DNA from: Pseudomonadota bacterium
GTDB taxonomy: Bacteria; Pseudomonadota; Gammaproteobacteria; Xanthomonadales; Rhodanobacteraceae
Direction of reading: 5' to 3'
DNA: 64,000 nt
Assembly: GCA_021827205.1 (NCBI GenBank)
Contig: JAKAWV010000003.1
Location: 62,001 to 126,000, forward strand
This document shows positions 33,308 to 41,808 of this stretch, piece by piece (position 1 is the stretch's first letter; every line of letters begins with the position of its first letter). Below the pieces are notes generated by a model that searched no databases, was not told where the DNA came from, and saw only the letters and a list, made by a program, of their open reading frames with translations. The position numbers were made by a program, and so were the translations under genes.

Positions 33308-35173
33308 ATGCGTTTGTCCGCCCTGCTCGCGCTGGCCGCGATCGCGCTGCCGTATTCGGTGGCCGACGCCGCGCAAGACCCGTATTCCTATGCCGAGCCG
33401 GAGCGGGTGCGCGTGCGCCATGTCGAGCTGGATCTGGCGCTGGATTTTCCGGCGCGGGCGATCGCCGGCACGGTGACGCTGGAGCTGGACTGGCGCGACG
33501 CGCAGGCACTGACGCTGAATCTGGACACGCGCGAGCTCGCCATCGAGCGTGTCGAGGCGCTGGATGACGCCGGCCATGCGCAGGCGTTGCGCTACACGCT
33601 GGCCGCGCCCGACGCCGAACTGGGCAGCCGGCTCGGCATCGCCACGCCGACGCAGCCGGCGCGCGTGCGCATTGCCTATCGCACCGCACCCGCGGCCAGC
33701 GGCCTGCAGTGGCTGGACCAGGCGCAGACCGCCGACAGGCAGGCGCCGTTTCTGTTTTCGCAGTCGCAGTCGATCCACGCGCGCTCGTGGATTCCGCTGC
33801 AGGACACGCCCGCGGTGCGCTTCAGCTACGCGGCGCGCGTGCGCGCGGCGCAGGGCATCACGGTGCTGATGAGCGCGCTGCGCCGGCCGGCGCAAGGCGA
33901 CGTGCAAAGCTTTAGCCAGCCGCACCCCATCCCCAGCTATCTGATGGCGATCGCGGCGGGTGCGCTGGCCGAGCAGGCCACCTCCCCGCGCACGGCGGTG
34001 TGGGCCGAGTCTTCGCAGGTGCAGGCGGCGGCGCGCGAGTTCAGCGACATCGAGCCGATGATGCAGACCACCGAGCATCTGTACGGTCCGTATCGCTGGG
34101 GCCGCTACGACATGCTGGTGCTGCCGCCGAGCTTTCCGTTCGGCGGCATGGAAAATCCGCAGATGACGTTCCTCACGCCCACGGTGATCGCCGGCGACAA
34201 ATCGCTGGTGTCGGTGGTGGCGCACGAGCTGGCGCACTCGTGGTCGGGCAATCTGGTGACCAGCGCCACCTGGCGTGACATCTGGCTCAACGAGGGTTTC
34301 ACCACGTATGTGGAAAACCGCATCGTCGAGGCGGTGTACGGCAAGACCCAGGCCGACGAGGAGTTCGTGGTCGCCGCCGGCGAGCTGCAGCACAAGATGC
34401 GATCGCTGTCGGAAAACCAGCAGCGCCTGGCGCCGGCGCCGCGCGAGGTCGGCGCCGACGACGCACTGACCGATGTCGCCTACGTCAAGGGCGCGTGGTT
34501 TCTGCGCTTTCTCGAAGCGCGGTTCGGGCGCGCGGTGTTCGATACGTACCTGCGCGATTACTTCGACCATTTCGCGTTTCAAAGCATCACCACCGAGCAG
34601 ATGCTGGCGTACCTGCGCGCGAATCTGGTCGACAAACATCCGGGCAAGGTGGGCTGGGATCAGGTCGAGCAGTGGGTGTACGCGCCGGGCCTGCCGGAGT
34701 CCGCCACGCTGCCCGCGGTGCCGGCCTTTACCGCGATCGACACGGCGCGCGCGGCGTTTCTGGAAGGCACGCTGGGCGCCGCCGCGCTGCCGGCCAAGGA
34801 CTGGAACACACACGAGTGGCTGTACTTTCTCGACCATCTGCCCGAGGCGCCGATGCTGGCGCAGGTGCAGGCGCTGGATGCGGCGTGGCAACTCTCGCGC
34901 AGCGGCAATGCCGAGATCGGCATGCGCTGGCTGCCGCGCGCGATCCGCGCCGGTGACAGCGCCGCATGGCCGGCGGCGCGCACCTACATGCTGCGCATCG
35001 GGCGCATGAAACTCACCCTGCCGGTGTACCGCATCTTCGCCAGCACGCCCGCGGGTCTGGCCTATGCCGAGGCCGCGTACCGCGCGCACAAGGCCGAGTA
35101 TCACCCGCTCACCCGGCAAGCCATCGAGAAGGTGCTGCGCAAGGCGCACGCACAACCGGAAGCGATCCGATGA
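33308..35173 (+). CDS. M1 metallopeptidase, leukotriene-A4-hydrolase-like
   Basis: A 621-residue zinc aminopeptidase with an N-terminal signal peptide (MRLSALLALAAIALPYSVADA). Zinc site HELAHSW (His306, His310) with Glu329 in LNEGF, spaced 18 residues from the second His; exopeptidase motif GGMENPQM. The run LVLPPSFPFGGMENPQMTFL is characteristic of the LTA4-hydrolase/aminopeptidase-B branch rather than PepN. The C-terminal helical domain (VDKHPGKVGWDQVEQWVYAP) also fits. It likely digests peptides in the periplasm. The stop overlaps the start of the following hydrolase gene. Confidence 0.95.
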   Translation: MRLSALLALAAIALPYSVADAAQDPYSYAEPERVRVRHVELDLALDFPARAIAGTVTLELDWRDAQALTLNLDTRELAIERVEALDDAGHAQALRYTLAAPDAELGSRLGIATPTQPARVRIAYRTAPAASGLQWLDQAQTADRQAPFLFSQSQSIHARSWIPLQDTPAVRFSYAARVRAAQGITVLMSALRRPAQGDVQSFSQPHPIPSYLMAIAAGALAEQATSPRTAVWAESSQVQAAAREFSDIEPMMQTTEHLYGPYRWGRYDMLVLPPSFPFGGMENPQMTFLTPTVIAGDKSLVSVVAHELAHSWSGNLVTSATWRDIWLNEGFTTYVENRIVEAVYGKTQADEEFVVAAGELQHKMRSLSENQQRLAPAPREVGADDALTDVAYVKGAWFLRFLEARFGRAVFDTYLRDYFDHFAFQSITTEQMLAYLRANLVDKHPGKVGWDQVEQWVYAPGLPESATLPAVPAFTAIDTARAAFLEGTLGAAALPAKDWNTHEWLYFLDHLPEAPMLAQVQALDAAWQLSRSGNAEIGMRWLPRAIRAGDSAAWPAARTYMLRIGRMKLTLPVYRIFASTPAGLAYAEAAYRAHKAEYHPLTRQAIEKVLRKAHAQPEAIR

Positions 35174-36159
35174 CATCCACGCCACGCTCCGGCTTCAAGT
35201 CCATGTTCCTGCGCCGGCTGCGCGCGCTCGGCGTGTTGATCGCGCTGCTGCTGCTGGTGCTGCTGGGCGTGTATCTTTTCTGGCCCGCGGCCCTGCTGCG
35301 CGCGGGCTACACGATGCAGGCCTGGGACGCCAACCTCGGCAGCCGCAGCATCGATGTGCATGGCGTGCGCTGGGTGTATTACGAAGGCGGTCACGGACCC
35401 ACGCTGGTGTTGCTGCATGGCTTCGGCGGCTCGCGCCAGAATTGGGTGCCGACGGCCAAGTATCTGACGCACGACTTTCACGTGATCATTCCCGATCTGC
35501 CCGGCTACGGCAGTTCCTCGCCGGTGCCGGCCAGCGAGGGCGGCATCCACGGCGAGGCGCGGCTGCTGGCGGGTTTCGTCGATGCGCTGGAGCTCAAGCA
35601 CTTCGGCCTGGTTGGGCACTCGCTGGGTGGCGCCATCGCCGGCGTGTACGCGGCGGCGCATCCGCAGCAGGTGTTCGGGCTGGCGCTGGTGGACTCGGCG
35701 GGACTGCCGTATCCGCTGACGCCGTTCGCCCGGTCGGTGCTGGCTGGCCACGACCCGTTCGTGTTCGACGACCGCGCCGGTCTGCGCAGGCTGCTGGCGC
35801 TGGTGTTCGTGCATCCGCCGTATCTGCCGCCGCGCCTGGCCGATGCGCTGGTCGCCGAAAACAAGTCGCGCCGCGCCTTTCTCGAAGGCGTGTTCGCGCG
35901 CCTGCGCACGCCCGCGGATGCCACCGCGCTGGTGCCGGTGCTGCCCAGGCTGACCATGCCGGTGCTGGGCCTGTGGTGCAAGCACGATCAGGTGGTTCCG
36001 CCCAGCGCCATGGCCGCGCTGCGCCAGGGCCTCAGCGCCACGCCGCAGATCAGCATGACCCAGCTTGCCGGCTGCAATCACATGCCCAGCGTCGAGCAGC
36101 CGCAGGAAACCGCGCAGGTGCTGACGCAGTTCTACCTGCTGCCCGCCACCGGCGGCTGA
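35170..36159 (+). CDS. Membrane-anchored alpha/beta hydrolase
   Basis: A 329-residue alpha/beta hydrolase with an N-terminal membrane helix (VLIALLLLVLLGVYLFW) and no cleavage motif, so probably anchored facing the periplasm. VLLHGFGGSRQNW gives the oxyanion region, GLVGHSLGGAIAGVYA the nucleophile elbow with the catalytic Ser, LWCKHDQVVPP the Asp and GCNHMPSVEQP the His. The substrate is unknown. The ATG overlaps the M1 peptidase stop (ATGA), so the two genes are coupled. Confidence 0.9.
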   Translation: MTSTPRSGFKSMFLRRLRALGVLIALLLLVLLGVYLFWPAALLRAGYTMQAWDANLGSRSIDVHGVRWVYYEGGHGPTLVLLHGFGGSRQNWVPTAKYLTHDFHVIIPDLPGYGSSSPVPASEGGIHGEARLLAGFVDALELKHFGLVGHSLGGAIAGVYAAAHPQQVFGLALVDSAGLPYPLTPFARSVLAGHDPFVFDDRAGLRRLLALVFVHPPYLPPRLADALVAENKSRRAFLEGVFARLRTPADATALVPVLPRLTMPVLGLWCKHDQVVPPSAMAALRQGLSATPQISMTQLAGCNHMPSVEQPQETAQVLTQFYLLPATGG

Positions 36160-36194
36160 TACGAAATTGCGATCAAGTATCGAGAATGATCAGG

Positions 36195-36310
36195 CTGTCA
36201 TTCCCGCGCAAAGCCTGTCCCCGGCGCAGGCAGGGGCGCGGCATGCTCTTGTCTTTCGTCGTCCCCGTCTGCGCGGGGATGACGAGCAGTGGGAACGCGG
36301 GGATGACGAG
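36195..36310. repeat. Intergenic inverted-repeat element (CGTCATCCCCGCG type)
   Basis: The gap between the hydrolase and NTF2-like genes holds several copies of a short motif: TGTCATTCCCGCGC, TCGTCGTCCCCGTC, then GCGGGGATGACGAG twice. The second and third form a hairpin. Such mobile intergenic palindromes are common in GC-rich proteobacteria. Confidence 0.6.
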
Positions 36311-36386
36311 CCAAAACGACTTGGCCGTTCGCTCGAAGAATCTTGTCTTGTTGAATGCGCATTGATGATATGAGTGCGGGCGTGGC

Positions 36387-37847
36387 TCATTCGCTGCGCG
36401 CCGCTGACGCGGCTGCGGCGGGCGCAGCCAGGCGTTGCAGGCCGACGATGCGCCAGGCGCCATGCTCGCTTTGCATGTCCAGCGCCAGCGCGCCGCGATA
36501 CAGCGCGGGCGTGGCGGCGGCGTGCTCCAGCACGCGTGCCTCGTAGCGCAACAGCACCCGCGCACGGGTGCTGCCGGCCGGCGCGATGCGCACTTCGCTG
36601 AGACGCAAACTGCGCGCTGCGCTGCCGGCGAACAGGCGCGCGTAGGTCGCGCGCAGCGCGGCGAAATCGCGCGGCCCCTCGCGCACCTGCGGCGCGAACA
36701 AGGCCATGAAGCCGGGCAGGTCGCCGCGCGCGTAGCTGTCGCTGAACGCGCGCAGCAATCCGGCGATGGCGGCGGTGTTGGCGGCAGGCGCCGTCGCCGC
36801 CGTTACCGGCAGGGATACCGACGCGGGTTGCGGCGCTGGTGCTGCCGCGGCCAGGATCGGCAATCGCAAGCCCGGCAACGCGGGTCGCGGCATGCGCAGC
36901 GGCGCGGCGCGCACCCACGCACGCACGGGGAATGCTTGTCGCAACGGCCGCCACGCCACCGCCAGCGGCGTGATCGTCCAGGCCTCCGGCACGCGCATGG
37001 CCAGCGGTTGCGGCATGGGCGCGGCTTGCAGACGCATGGCCGGCAGGCTGATCCCCTGCGCCAGCGCCGACCTGGCGATGTGCATGCGCGGCGGCGCCAC
37101 CGGCAGCGCGACGGGCCACGCCAGGGTTGGCGCCAGCGCGGCGGGTGCCAAGCGCGGCGGTGCGGCGTGCCATTGCCGCGACAGCCACAACAGGCCCAGC
37201 GCCAGCGCCACACCGATCAGCGCCAGCACGAACAAGCGCAGCGCGCGCGCGCCGGTATGCGTCGGTCGCAGCGCCGCCCGCGCCTGCTGCACGCGTCCCG
37301 GCTGTAGCGCCGGCGGTGGCGTGCGCGCACTGTATTCGCCGGTCGGTGGTTGCTGCCGCAAGTCCTGCTGCGCGCGCCGCACCTGCGCAATGTGCAGCGC
37401 AACCAGCGGATTCTGCGCGCGCGTGCGCGCCAGCCACAGCAACATCAGTCGCGCGTGCTCGCGAACCTGACGAGCATCGGCACCCACATGCAGACCGAGC
37501 ACGCGCCAGGCGCTGGCAGCCGGCACGAACAACACCTGCACGAGGTAAAAATCCAGCGCCGATTGCAGCGTCTGCGGCGGTGTGCGCAATACGGCGGCGA
37601 CCTCGCTCAACTCCGCCGTACCAGCCGCGCAGTGCAGCAGCAGGTCGAACTCGGCGTTTGGCAGCGCCGCACGGCGCAGCGCCGTGGCGTGTTGTGGCTG
37701 CTGGTAGAGCTCCAGCGCCAGGCGCAGCGTGTGCAGGGTTTCAGATTGCAAGGCACGCACACTCGCGGGCAGATCAGTGTCCGCGACAGCGGGCGCAGGC
37801 GTAGCGATGCGCTTGCGCGACAACTCTGGCCGAACCAATGCGTTCAT
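36387..37847 (-). CDS. Hypothetical membrane protein with C-terminal NTF2-like domain
   Basis: A 486-residue protein. Residues ~25-165 are helical and cytoplasmic (SVRALQSETLHTLRLALELY and LQSALDFYLVQVLFV), perhaps distantly J-domain- or TPR-like. A single membrane helix (RLFVLALIGVALALGLLWLS) lies near 205-225. A long Pro/Ala/Met-rich stretch follows. The last ~115 residues (AIAGLLRAFSDSYARGDLPG to ALDMQSEHGAWRIVGLQRLA) are an NTF2/DUF4440-like domain. I do not recognise the whole family. ATG at 37847 is preferred to an upstream TTG. Confidence 0.78.
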   Translation of the reverse strand: MNALVRPELSRKRIATPAPAVADTDLPASVRALQSETLHTLRLALELYQQPQHATALRRAALPNAEFDLLLHCAAGTAELSEVAAVLRTPPQTLQSALDFYLVQVLFVPAASAWRVLGLHVGADARQVREHARLMLLWLARTRAQNPLVALHIAQVRRAQQDLRQQPPTGEYSARTPPPALQPGRVQQARAALRPTHTGARALRLFVLALIGVALALGLLWLSRQWHAAPPRLAPAALAPTLAWPVALPVAPPRMHIARSALAQGISLPAMRLQAAPMPQPLAMRVPEAWTITPLAVAWRPLRQAFPVRAWVRAAPLRMPRPALPGLRLPILAAAAPAPQPASVSLPVTAATAPAANTAAIAGLLRAFSDSYARGDLPGFMALFAPQVREGPRDFAALRATYARLFAGSAARSLRLSEVRIAPAGSTRARVLLRYEARVLEHAAATPALYRGALALDMQSEHGAWRIVGLQRLAAPAAAASAARSE

Positions 37848-37990
37848 GTGGCGGGGTGCCAACGGATGCGGCAGGTGACTACGCTAGTGCGCGTGCAGAC
37901 GAAAAGCCACGATGCGCGTAGCCTGACACATATTCGAGCCACTCGTCGCGGCTGTGCGCGCGGCTGCGGCCCGATATGGGCCGCGTTCGT

Positions 37991-38755
37991 TCAGCCGCGC
38001 GCCGCTGTGCCGATCAGGCGCATCAACTCCAGCTTGAGCTGCGCGCCGTGTTCGCGCAGCCACGCGCGCTGCTGCGCGAAGTCGCGATCCAGCGTCTGCA
38101 CCTGCGTCCAGAAACGCGCGCTGTGATTGCGCACGCGCAGGTGCGCCAGCTCATGCGCGACCACATAGCGCGCCACCGCCGGTGGCGCCAGCACCAGCGC
38201 CAGATCGAGGGTGATGCGGTCGCGCGTATCCAGGCTGCCCCACAGACTTTTCAGTGGGCGCACCTGCAGCGCGCTCGGCGCCAGGCCGAGATGCGGCACC
38301 AATGTGTTCAGCGCACGCGCCGCATCGCGCCGCAGTTCGGCCTCCAGAAATCCGCGCAGCAGACCTTGCGCCAGCGCCAGCGGTCGCGCGCTGTGTGCCG
38401 GCAACTGCAACTGCACGCTGCCGGGCGCGTGCGCCAGCACCGGGAAACGACCCTCGCGCCAGCGCAGGTGCAGGCTTTCGCCGCGCAAGTGCAATTGATC
38501 CGGATGGCCGACGCGCAGCGCCGGCACGATTTCGTCGAGATGCAGCTCGCTGAGTTTTTGCCGCAGCCACGCGGCGTGCTGGCGCACGAAAGCCTGCGCC
38601 TGCGCCGGTTGCGTGCCGGGTGGCCAGGTCAGACGTGCGCCGTAGATATCGACGCTCAGACGCAGGCGCCGCGCGCGCGGATGCACCGCGCGGCGCAAGC
38701 GCAACATGCCGCCGGGCGCGGCCACCTCGAACCAATCCTGCTGCATTGCCGACAT
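37991..38755 (-). CDS. YgjP-like zinc metallopeptidase (DUF45)
   Basis: A 254-residue protein of the YgjP/UPF family of gluzincin-type peptidases. VVAHELAHLRVRNHSARFW gives the HELAH zinc motif and the downstream His typical of the family; LKSLWGSLDTRDRITLDLAL is the conserved block before it. The N-terminal ~100 residues form the usual beta-rich region. Substrate unknown. ATG at 38755 is chosen because the upstream frame is not conserved in character. Confidence 0.9.
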   Translation of the reverse strand: MSAMQQDWFEVAAPGGMLRLRRAVHPRARRLRLSVDIYGARLTWPPGTQPAQAQAFVRQHAAWLRQKLSELHLDEIVPALRVGHPDQLHLRGESLHLRWREGRFPVLAHAPGSVQLQLPAHSARPLALAQGLLRGFLEAELRRDAARALNTLVPHLGLAPSALQVRPLKSLWGSLDTRDRITLDLALVLAPPAVARYVVAHELAHLRVRNHSARFWTQVQTLDRDFAQQRAWLREHGAQLKLELMRLIGTAARG

Positions 38756-38783
38756 CGTTGTCTCCGCGTCCCGGCGCAGGCGC

Positions 38784-39701
38784 TCAGGCGTCCTGCGGCC
38801 GGGGCAAGCCGAACCATGTGTGAAGTTTGTCGAACAGGCGGCGAAGTTCAAGTGCCATCAGCGTAAATCGCGCATCCAGCTCGGCCTCGGCCGAGTCCGG
38901 CGCCTGCTGGTTGAGCTCTTCCTGGATCACATCGAGGAATTTCAGCTTGCGCAGCACCAGATCCTCGCTCAGCACGAAGGCGATGCGACCATCGAACACC
39001 AAGCCCAGTTGCGCTACCTGCTTGCCGGCGCGCAGGTGTTCCTGTACCTCGTCGGCATCCAGCGCCTGGCGCCGGCAGCGCGCGATGGCCCCGGCGTTGC
39101 CCGTGGCCTCGCGCAGCTCGCATTCATCGCCCAGCTCGAGGCCCTCGGGCAGGCGCCTGGCGGTGAGCCATTCGGTCATCACCAGGCGCGGCGCGCGCTC
39201 CGCCGCCAGCGGCAGCGCCGGAAAGCTGCCGAGCGCCTCGCGCAGGCCGCTGATCGCGGCTTCGGCGGCCTTGCGGCTGGCGGTGTCCAGCACCGCCCAG
39301 CCTTGCGTCAGGTCGAGATAGCCGGGCAGGCGCGAGGGCCGCGCGAAGGCACGCGGCAGCAGTTCGTCAAACAGCTCCTGCTTCATGCGCTTGCGTTCGC
39401 GCCCGCCCACCGGGCGACCCAGTTCCTCGGCGCGCGCCTGGATACGGCGGCCCAGTTCGGCGTTGATCACCGCCGCCGGCAGCAGTTTGTCCTCGTTGCC
39501 GGCGCTGAACAGCACGCAGTTCTGCAGCGTGCGTGTGAGCGCGTCCTGCGGCCGCCCCAGCGGTGACACGAAACCATGCGTGGCCAGCTCCAGCGGCCCA
39601 CAGGGGCGCAGGCGGTGCGCGTCCAGCGCGGTTTCCAGCTCGCCCAGCGTTGCCGCGACGGCGGGGGAGAAACGAAACAGGCTGAGATTGCGAAACAACA
39701 T
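38784..39701 (-). CDS. rdgC: RdgC, recombination-associated protein
   Basis: A 305-residue DNA-binding ring protein that limits RecA filament activity; it is needed in E. coli when recombination is impaired. MLFRNLSLFRF with the following HGFVSPLGRPQDALT and GRPVGGRERKRMKQELFDEL are family-typical, as is the C-terminal FTLMALELRRLFDKLHTWFG. The length matches (E. coli 303). It lies 28 bp upstream of the YgjP-like gene and 60 bp downstream of ttcA, so the three may form an operon. Confidence 0.95.
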   Translation of the reverse strand: MLFRNLSLFRFSPAVAATLGELETALDAHRLRPCGPLELATHGFVSPLGRPQDALTRTLQNCVLFSAGNEDKLLPAAVINAELGRRIQARAEELGRPVGGRERKRMKQELFDELLPRAFARPSRLPGYLDLTQGWAVLDTASRKAAEAAISGLREALGSFPALPLAAERAPRLVMTEWLTARRLPEGLELGDECELREATGNAGAIARCRRQALDADEVQEHLRAGKQVAQLGLVFDGRIAFVLSEDLVLRKLKFLDVIQEELNQQAPDSAEAELDARFTLMALELRRLFDKLHTWFGLPRPQDA

Positions 39702-39761
39702 GCGTGGAGTCCGAAGGAATGGGAAATGCAGCCGCGCCGGCGGCTGCGCGCCGCGGCGCGC

Positions 39762-40631
39762 TCAGGCCGTCGCGGCAGCCAGTTCGTAGGGCACGCCAGC
39801 CAGCCATGCATGGGCGTCGGGGGCGGGCGTGTTGCCGCGCGCGCCCAGCGCAGCGAAGTCGAACAAATCGCGATCGGCCAATTGCGGGGGCACGACATTG
39901 CCCAACGCGCGGAAGATCGTCTCCAAACGCCCGGGGTGCTGGCGTTCCCAGGCGTCCATCATCTGCCGTACCTGCTTGCGCTGCAGGTTGTCCTGCGAAC
40001 CGCACAGGCTGCACGGGATGATCGGGAACGCGCGCAGCGCGGCGTACTCGGCGATCTCGGCCTCGGCGACGTAGGCCAGCGGCCGGATCACGATGTGCTG
40101 GCCGTCGTCCGAGCGCAGCTTGGGCGGCATGGCCTTGAGGCTGCCCTGGAAAAACAGGTTCAGGAAAAACGTGGCGATGATGTCGTCGCGGTGGTGCCCC
40201 AGCGCGATCTTGTTGAAGCCGGCCGCGCTGGCGTGTTGGTAAATCGCGCCGCGGCGCAGGCGCGAGCACAGGCTGCACAGTGTCTTGCCTTCAGGCATCA
40301 CGCGCTTGATCACGCTGTAGGTGTCCTGCTCCAGCACGGTGAACGGCACGCCGCGCGCGGCCAGGTAATCGGGCAGCACGTGCGCGGGGAAGCCCGGCTG
40401 CTTCTGGTCCAGGTTCACCGCGACCAGCTCGAACGTGACCGGCGCGCGCGCCTGCAGCGACAGCAGCACATCCAGCAGAGTGTGCGAATCCTTGCCGCCG
40501 GACAGGCATACCATCACCCGGTCGCCGTCCTCGATCATGTTGAAATCGGCGATCGCCTGGCCGACTTGATGGCGCAGGTGCTTGGCCAGACGCTGGCTCT
40601 CATGCTCGCGTTTGCGGGGATCGTTGGACAT
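39762..40631 (-). CDS. ttcA: TtcA, tRNA 2-thiocytidine(32) synthetase
   Basis: A 289-residue enzyme that uses ATP and an iron-sulfur cluster to thiolate C32 of several tRNAs. PP-loop [13 protein letters not shown] (residues 42-54), the cysteine pair CSLC (119-122) and a third cysteine in [10 protein letters not shown] bind the cluster; [15 protein letters not shown] is also typical. All key residues are present. It is the first gene of the minus-strand group ttcA-rdgC-ygjP-like. Confidence 0.95.
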   Translation of the reverse strand: MSNDPRKREHESQRLAKHLRHQVGQAIADFNMIEDGDRVMVCLSGGKDSHTLLDVLLSLQARAPVTFELVAVNLDQKQPGFPAHVLPDYLAARGVPFTVLEQDTYSVIKRVMPEGKTLCSLCSRLRRGAIYQHASAAGFNKIALGHHRDDIIATFFLNLFFQGSLKAMPPKLRSDDGQHIVIRPLAYVAEAEIAEYAALRAFPIIPCSLCGSQDNLQRKQVRQMMDAWERQHPGRLETIFRALGNVVPPQLADRDLFDFAALGARGNTPAPDAHAWLAGVPYELAAATA

Positions 40632-40714
40632 GCGGGGGCGCGGCTGGCCACGGCGAAAGGCCGTGCATTCTAGCGCCTCGCCGCGGCGCTACACTGCAAC
40701 GAAGACCCGATGCC

Positions 40715-40921
40715 ATGCACTACGACGATCCTTCCGCCATCGCCCGCGAACTGATTGCGCTGCGCACCGAGCACCGCGACATCGATGTGCTGATCGCGCG
40801 CCTGCAGGCCGATCCGCACGCCGACCAGTTCGCGCTGGCACGCATGAAAAAGCGCAAGCTGCGGCTCAAGGACATGATCAGTTACCTGGAAAACAAGCTG
40901 ATTCCGGATCTGGATGCCTGA
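40715..40921 (+). CDS. YdcH-family small protein (DUF465)
   Basis: A 68-residue, highly charged helical protein: EHRDIDVLIARLQADPHADQ and MKKRKLRLKDMISYLENKLI are the DUF465 pattern. Members are small dimeric coiled coils of unclear function. It is divergent from ttcA. A tandem 7-bp repeat starts right after its stop codon. Confidence 0.9.
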   Translation: MHYDDPSAIARELIALRTEHRDIDVLIARLQADPHADQFALARMKKRKLRLKDMISYLENKLIPDLDA

Positions 40922-40922
40922 G

Positions 40923-40957
40923 CGGGACTCGGGACTCGGGACTCGGGACTCGGGACT
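40923..40957. repeat. Tandem repeat, CGGGACT x5
   Basis: Five exact 7-bp units directly after the stop codon of the DUF465 gene. Simple repeats of this kind can vary in copy number by slippage. No gene or promoter is obviously affected. Confidence 0.9.
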
Positions 40958-40989
40958 CGGGGCAAAGCGTCGCGCGGTGTCACAGCGTC

Positions 40990-41085
40990 CGCTGTCATCC
41001 CCGGGCGCGCGCAGCGCGAGCCGGGGATCAGGGCCCTGTCGTGCACCGCGCTGGATGCCCGCCGACGCGGGCATGACGCTGCCCA
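40990..41085. repeat. Intergenic palindromic element related to 36195-36310
   Basis: Contains GTCATCCCCGGGCG followed by GAGCCGGGGATCAGGG, and further on GGATGCCCGCCGACGCGGGCATGACG, that is, nested hairpins of the same CATCCCCG/CGGGGATG character as the element at 36195-36310. It sits between the tandem repeat and the end of the lipoprotein gene. Confidence 0.5.
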
Positions 41086-41091
41086 GCCCGG

Positions 41092-41652
41092 CTACCGGTC
41101 CTGCGCTGGTGCGCCCACGCTGCTGCCCGCGGCCGGCCATGGCGCGGTGGCGGGCGTGGCCGGGCTGGCCGGCTGCGCGGGCACGGTTTCGATCTGCAGC
41201 GGCTCGGCGCGCAGCGGCACGGTTTGCGCGGGGCCGGTCGGCGGCAACGGCGCGGATTGGGCCGCGGGTATTGCGGGCACGGCAGCGGGTGCACCCGCGC
41301 CGACATCGCGCGGCAGCTTGCCGGAGCAGCGGTAGGCGCCCCACTGCTGCTGGCCGTTGACCGGCGGTCCCAGCGGTTTGACGGTATTCGCGCCGAGGCC
41401 GGCGCCGGCGTTGCGCGCCAGCACTTCCAGCTCGTCGCGCACGGTCAGGTTGTCGCGCGCGAAGGGACCGACGTGGTTGGTGACCGACACCGTCGCCGTG
41501 CCCACCTGCGTGCAGCCGGCCACGCTGTCGACATAGGCGGCGAGCACGCCGTGAGCGGCGGGCGTGAGGTGCACGTTGAAGCTGGCGCATCCGCTCAGCA
41601 ACAGCGTGGCGGCGAGGGTCGCGGCGAGGGACGGCAGGGGCGTGGCGCGCAT
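41092..41652 (-). CDS. DUF4156-type lipoprotein
   Basis: A 186-residue lipoprotein: signal MRATPLPSLAATLAATLLLSGCAS with lipobox LLSGC. The central part VAGCTQVGTATVSVTN through NTVKPLGPP to WGAYRC resembles the DUF4156 family of enterobacterial and xanthomonad lipoproteins (two cysteines, probable disulfide). The last ~60 residues are Pro/Ala-rich and probably flexible. Unknown function. ATG at 41652 is the start that fits the signal peptide. Confidence 0.82.
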   Translation of the reverse strand: MRATPLPSLAATLAATLLLSGCASFNVHLTPAAHGVLAAYVDSVAGCTQVGTATVSVTNHVGPFARDNLTVRDELEVLARNAGAGLGANTVKPLGPPVNGQQQWGAYRCSGKLPRDVGAGAPAAVPAIPAAQSAPLPPTGPAQTVPLRAEPLQIETVPAQPASPATPATAPWPAAGSSVGAPAQDR

Positions 41653-41808
41653 GACGGTTTCCGGACAGGGGCGGGATACGGAACGGGCACGACGCAGCCG
41701 TGATGTGGCCGCGCGGGTCCGAACAGGTGTGCAAAAATTCGGGCGGAAAGCTCCGCCCGACAAGCATAGCGACTGCACCGCACCGCGGCACGCGCGGCGA
41801 CACCACGT

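Noticed and set aside
40923-40957. Short repeat array considered as a CRISPR
   Set aside because: The units are 7 bp and directly contiguous without spacers, so it is a simple tandem repeat.
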